Positions 15,810 to 18,723 of a DNA stretch of 18,723 nt are shown piece by piece; the first letter of the stretch is position 1, and each line of letters begins with the position of its first letter. The notes below the pieces were generated by a model. It had not been told where the DNA came from. It searched no databases and saw only the letters and a list, made by a program, of their open reading frames with translations. The stretch is from Nitratifractor sp. GTDB lineage: Bacteria > Campylobacterota > Campylobacteria > Campylobacterales > Sulfurovaceae. The stretch lies in the NCBI GenBank assembly GCA_024762845.1, contig JANTGQ010000005.1, positions 1-18,723 of the forward strand, given 5' to 3'. A program made the position numbers and the translations under genes.

Positions 15810-16244
15810 ATGATCAAAAAAATGGTAGCGATAGAGAGAGAAGGCGAAGCAGTAGATAGTGTAGAGCTCTCGTGGTTCGATATGCAAAAACCAAACCTCA
15901 CAGCTGTTTCGCAAAAGGGGGTCAATTTTATTGTAAAAGCAAAGTTTACGCATCTGCACGAGGGAGATATTTTAGTCGGTGAAGATGGATACAGTGTCTC
16001 GGTAAAGCGAGGTAAAGATACTCTTTATAATTTTTACTTTTATGATGCGCTGACCTTTGCAAAAACTGCCTACGAAATCGGCAACCGGCACCAGCCCATC
16101 GAGATAGAGCCATTAGCTATAAGAGTACTCAACGATATCTCACTCGAAGATATTATTAAGAGTTGCCAGAGTGATGCAAGTGTAGAGGTTGAGAAGATAG
16201 AAGATTACTTTAAGCCCAATGGTAAAGCACACCATAGCCACTAA
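15810..16244 (+). CDS. ureE: Urease accessory nickel metallochaperone UreE
   Basis: UreE is a dimeric nickel-binding chaperone that hands Ni to UreG. This 144-residue protein has the N-terminal peptide-binding domain (about 1-75) and the metal-binding domain with FAKTAYEIGNRHQPIEIE. In the family, the His of GNRH (here His94) binds metal at the dimer interface. The C-terminus is only a short histidine tail (HHSH), closer to the Helicobacter form than to the long His-rich tail of Klebsiella UreE. The last 26 bases, which encode that tail, overlap the start of ureF. The ATG at 15810 follows AGGAG. Confidence 0.93.
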   Translation: MIKKMVAIEREGEAVDSVELSWFDMQKPNLTAVSQKGVNFIVKAKFTHLHEGDILVGEDGYSVSVKRGKDTLYNFYFYDALTFAKTAYEIGNRHQPIEIEPLAIRVLNDISLEDIIKSCQSDASVEVEKIEDYFKPNGKAHHSH

Positions 16245-16908
16245 GGCGCTTGCCCGCTTTGGGCAGCTTCTCGATAGCAGTTTCCCTAGCGGTGCGTTTG
16301 TCCATTCATTTGGCTTGGAGCCCCATATTGCATTGGGTCAAGTTACAACGATAGGGGAGCTACAAGAGTTTTTACAGAAGCTAATTATGCACCAGTACCA
16401 GGGTTTGGAGTTTGTGTTTATCTCCAGAGTCTATGGAGCACTACAGAAAGAGTCTCTGCCACTTCTGATACGTGAAGATAGAAACTTTACCGCCATGGCA
16501 TCGTATGCTTTTGCCAAAGCCTCTTGTGATATCGGCAGAAACTATACCAAGCAGATAGCACCGCTGAGTAAAGAGTTGTTAAGTCAGGACTACTTTAATG
16601 CGGTACAAAGTGGTGTAACAAGCGGAAACGAGCTGGCAGTACTGGCGTGCTACGCCTTTGAGTTGGGGATTGAAAAGGAGCTATTTACGCTGTTGTGGTG
16701 CAAAAAGAGCCTTTCAAACATTGCAGCTGCTGCTCTGAAGATATCGAGAATCCAGCCTAGCCAAATACAGCAGATGCTCTTTGGTTTTGATGATACTCTA
16801 GAGGTATACATAGAGCAGCAGAGCTGCCACTACAGCAACTTTAACCCTCTTTTTGAAGAGGTGATTTATCAGCACCAAAATTTAGAGCCAAAACTCTTTG
16901 TAACCTAA
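16219..16908 (+). CDS. ureF: Urease accessory protein UreF
   Basis: UreF links UreD and UreG in the urease activation complex. The 229-residue helical protein shows the family N-terminal motif QLLDSSFPSGAFVHSFGLE (about 16-34) and the mid-protein segment SGVTSGNELAVLACYAFELG. Length is typical. The only reasonable start is ATG 16219, inside the end of ureE (26-base overlap), because the family motif begins just 15 residues later. No clear Shine-Dalgarno precedes it, so translation probably relies on coupling with ureE. The stop is followed by AAGGAG for ureG. Confidence 0.92.
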   Translation: MVKHTIATKALARFGQLLDSSFPSGAFVHSFGLEPHIALGQVTTIGELQEFLQKLIMHQYQGLEFVFISRVYGALQKESLPLLIREDRNFTAMASYAFAKASCDIGRNYTKQIAPLSKELLSQDYFNAVQSGVTSGNELAVLACYAFELGIEKELFTLLWCKKSLSNIAAAALKISRIQPSQIQQMLFGFDDTLEVYIEQQSCHYSNFNPLFEEVIYQHQNLEPKLFVT

Positions 16909-16928
16909 GCGACAATAAGGAGAGAGAT

Positions 16929-17516
16929 ATGAGTATCAAAATAGGAGTAGCAGGCCCTGTGGGGAGCGGAAAAACATCGATTATAGAGCAGTTAACAAAC
17001 TCTCTGCAGAAGCGCTACACTGTAGGAATTGTCACCAATGACATCTACACAAAAGAGGATGCTGATTACCTAAAGAGAAACCTGGAAATTCAGAGCGATG
17101 CCATTATCGGTGTAGAGACAGGCGGATGCCCCCATACCGCTATACGAGATGACATCTCAGCCAACCAAAAAGCAGTAGAAGATTTAGAGAGTAGCTTTCA
17201 TCCCGATATCCTATTTGTCGAAAGTGGCGGCGACAATCTAAGTGCAACATTCTCGTATGAGTTAATAGACTACTATATATATATTATCGATGTAGCCCAA
17301 GGCGGTGACATCCCCAGAAAAAAAGGAGCCGGATTGCTCTTTTGCGACCTTTTGGTAGTAAACAAAACCGACCTCGCCCCCTATGTTAATGTAGACTTAG
17401 AGCAGATGCAAACCGATGTAAAAAGCAACCGAAAAAATAAACCCTACACCTTTGTAAGCAAGAAGGATCAGAGTACGATCAAAGAGATAGAAGCTTGGAT
17501 AGAGTGTTTGATGTAG
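16929..17516 (+). CDS. ureG: Urease accessory GTPase UreG
   Basis: UreG is the SIMIBI-class GTPase whose nucleotide hydrolysis drives nickel insertion into urease. In the 195-residue protein the P-loop is GPVGSGKT (9-16), followed by VGIVTNDIYTKEDA, the metal-binding Cys67-Pro68-His69 in ETGGCPHTAIRDD, FVESGGDNLSATFS, and the guanine-specificity motif NKTD (145-148). It has no histidine-rich N-terminal extension. AAGGAG at 16917-16922 sets the ATG. It is the last gene of the operon as seen here; a large hairpin follows 11 bases after its stop. Confidence 0.96.
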   Translation: MSIKIGVAGPVGSGKTSIIEQLTNSLQKRYTVGIVTNDIYTKEDADYLKRNLEIQSDAIIGVETGGCPHTAIRDDISANQKAVEDLESSFHPDILFVESGGDNLSATFSYELIDYYIYIIDVAQGGDIPRKKGAGLLFCDLLVVNKTDLAPYVNVDLEQMQTDVKSNRKNKPYTFVSKKDQSTIKEIEAWIECLM

Positions 17517-17527
17517 TGCTGAAGTGA

Positions 17528-17599
17528 AGTTTAAACCCAGGTTTTGCATTAGAGATTACTCAACTCTGCAATCTCTATTGCGAAATCCGGGTTTAAACT
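17528..17599. repeat. Large imperfect inverted repeat after ureG (dispersed hairpin element)
   Basis: Thirty-base arms (17528-17557 and 17570-17599) surround a 12-base loop. On the plus strand 26 pairs are Watson-Crick, two are G-U and two mismatch. Each end begins with AGTTTAAACCC or its complement, so the ends are palindromic TTTAAA boxes. The inner right arm contains the same 18 bases found alone at 1775-1792, suggesting a family of dispersed elements of the REP or MITE-like kind. It could end ureG transcription, but no T-run follows on either strand, so a classical Rho-independent terminator is not supported. Confidence 0.75.
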
Positions 17600-17620
17600 A
17601 CACACAAATCCACGCAAAGG

Positions 17621-17645
17621 TGTTATAATTGTTATCATAATTATA
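17621..17645 (+). promoter_or_regulatory. gdhA promoter with overlapping AT-rich dyad
   Basis: An extended -10, TGTTATAAT (17621-17629), lies 33 bases before the gdhA ATG. It is overlapped by a dyad, TATAATT (17624-17630) and AATTATA (17639-17645), centred on an inner TTATCATAA. A repressor bound here would block the promoter. The A/T dyad pattern resembles Fur-type boxes, but the match is loose. AAGGAG at 17649-17654 is the ribosome site. Confidence 0.5.
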
Positions 17646-17662
17646 GTGAAGGAGTGTGGATT

Positions 17663-18723
17663 ATGGTAGATGAGAGGGTTGAGTATATTTTAAATGATAT
17701 TAAAATGTGTTCTCCTGGGCAGACTGAGTTTTATCAGGCGGCACAGGAGGTATTGGAGTCTATTAGACCGCTGCTTGAGTGTGAGAGTAAATATTTTGAT
17801 AATAATATTTTAGAGCATATTGTTGTACCAGAGAAAACAATTATCTTTCGGGTTAACTGGTTGAATGACAGTAATAAAGTAGAGACAAAACTTGGATATA
17901 GAGTGCAGTTTAACTCGGCTATAGGACCCTATAAAGGTGGGCTTCGTTTCCACCCGACTGTTAATTTGGGAACTGTGAAGTTTTTAGGCTTTGAGCAGAT
18001 TTTCAAAAACTCTTTGACGGGGCTTCAGATTGGTGGCGCAAAGGGTGGCAGTAATTTTGACCCCAAAGGCAAGAGCGACGGAGAAGTGATGCGCTTTTGC
18101 CAAGCTTTTATGTCTGAGCTCTATAAACATATTGGGTATAACCACGATGTACCAGCAGGCGATATCGGTGTAGGTGCCAGGGAGATTGGGTACCTCTTTG
18201 GGCAGTATAAAAAGATTACCGGCGAGTTTAATGGTGCACTTACTGGCAAAGGGATTGAGTGGGGCGGCTCTTTGGCAAGAAAGCAGGCAACGGGATATGG
18301 CTCAGTCTATTTTGCACAAGAGCATCTTGAGAGTTATGGTAACTCCTTAGAGGGAAAAGTGTGCACTGTTTCTGGCTCTGGAAATGTGGCAATCTATACA
18401 ATAGAGAAGCTAATCCATGTGGGTGCAAAACCGGTGGCATGTAGTGATTCTCAAGGTACAATTTACCATGCGGCGGGACTAGACGTTGCCTCTTTAAGAG
18501 CTGTAAAAGAGATACAGAGAGAGTCGTTAAAGAGTTACGCCAAGATTCATCCTGACGCAAAGTATATTGATGTTGCGCACTATCCGAAGGGCGGGCATGC
18601 TATTTGGCATATACCATGTGACGCAGCATTTCCGAGTGCTACGCAGAATGAGTTGACACTTCTTGATGCAAAAGAGTTGGTGAAAAATGGTTGTATTTTG
18701 GTAAACGAGGGGGCAAACATGCC
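17663..18723 (+). CDS. gdhA: NADP-type glutamate dehydrogenase GdhA (3' end outside window)
   Basis: This enzyme catalyses reductive amination of 2-oxoglutarate with ammonium to glutamate. The open frame runs from ATG 17663 to the window edge without a stop, about 353 of roughly 450 expected residues. It aligns along its length with the bacterial hexameric GdhA family: RVQFNSAIGPYKGGLRFHP (Lys91), GGAKGGSNFDPKGKSD (catalytic-type Lys127), DVPAGDIGVGAREIG (Asp167), the nucleotide-binding GSGNVA (238-243), ATQNEL and NEGANMP at the cut. The cofactor is inferred as NADP(H) from overall similarity to E. coli-like GdhA. It has its own promoter. Placement next to urease suggests it assimilates the released ammonium. 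Confidence 0.96.
   Translation, partial: MVDERVEYILNDIKMCSPGQTEFYQAAQEVLESIRPLLECESKYFDNNILEHIVVPEKTIIFRVNWLNDSNKVETKLGYRVQFNSAIGPYKGGLRFHPTVNLGTVKFLGFEQIFKNSLTGLQIGGAKGGSNFDPKGKSDGEVMRFCQAFMSELYKHIGYNHDVPAGDIGVGAREIGYLFGQYKKITGEFNGALTGKGIEWGGSLARKQATGYGSVYFAQEHLESYGNSLEGKVCTVSGSGNVAIYTIEKLIHVGAKPVACSDSQGTIYHAAGLDVASLRAVKEIQRESLKSYAKIHPDAKYIDVAHYPKGGHAIWHIPCDAAFPSATQNELTLLDAKELVKNGCILVNEGANM

Noticed and set aside
17528..17599. Rho-independent terminator of the urease operon
   Set aside because: The hairpin is strong, but no T-run follows it on either strand and the stem is much longer and more AT-rich at its base than a normal terminator; kept as a repeat element.
18240..18560. 106-codon minus-strand frame near the right edge
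   Set aside because: It is antisense to the clear gdhA frame, which stays open to the window end.

Overview
The window carries a nearly complete urea-nitrogen acquisition locus from a bacterium that is most likely a member of the Campylobacterota (the Sulfurovum/Sulfurimonas/Helicobacter lineage). The main reason is the urease: its gamma and beta subunits are fused in one gene, as in Helicobacter, and the alpha subunit has the same length (569 aa) and active-site numbering as I recall for Helicobacter UreB. The DNA is AT-rich with strong AAGGAG-type ribosome binding sites. The genus cannot be fixed from sequence alone.

Layout. 3-263: tail of an unrecognised gene cut by the window edge. 513-1688: an unrecognised lipoprotein. 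1806-3526 (minus strand): a two-gene operon for an OmpR-type response regulator and a soluble receiver-kinase. 3597-6242 (plus strand, divergent): a large membrane hybrid sensor kinase. 6364-11909: the urea ABC transporter urtABCDE. 11989-17516: the urease operon in the order ureD, nickel permease, fused ureAB, ureC, ureE, ureF, ureG. 17663 to the right edge: the start of NADP-type glutamate dehydrogenase gdhA.

How it fits together. UrtA binds urea in the periplasm and UrtBCDE import it. The nickel permease feeds UreE/UreG, which with UreD/UreF metallate the UreAB-UreC apoenzyme. Urease releases ammonia, and GdhA can fix the ammonium into glutamate. The three signalling proteins beside urtA together contain two receiver domains, two kinase cores and one DNA-binding output, so they could form a phosphorelay. 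A perfect 9-bp direct repeat with an 11-bp period (GCAACACTT, twice) lies just upstream of a candidate -10 box for urtA. That is the architecture expected for an OmpR/PhoB-family operator and is the best lead for how the locus is switched on.

Other notable structure: a strong hairpin between urtA and urtB; a large hairpin after ureG whose core recurs once near 1.78 kb; near-repeats flanking the lipoprotein promoter; a ureE-ureF overlap that encodes UreE's histidine tail; and an AT-rich dyad over the gdhA promoter. No tRNA, rRNA, insertion sequence or CRISPR array was seen.
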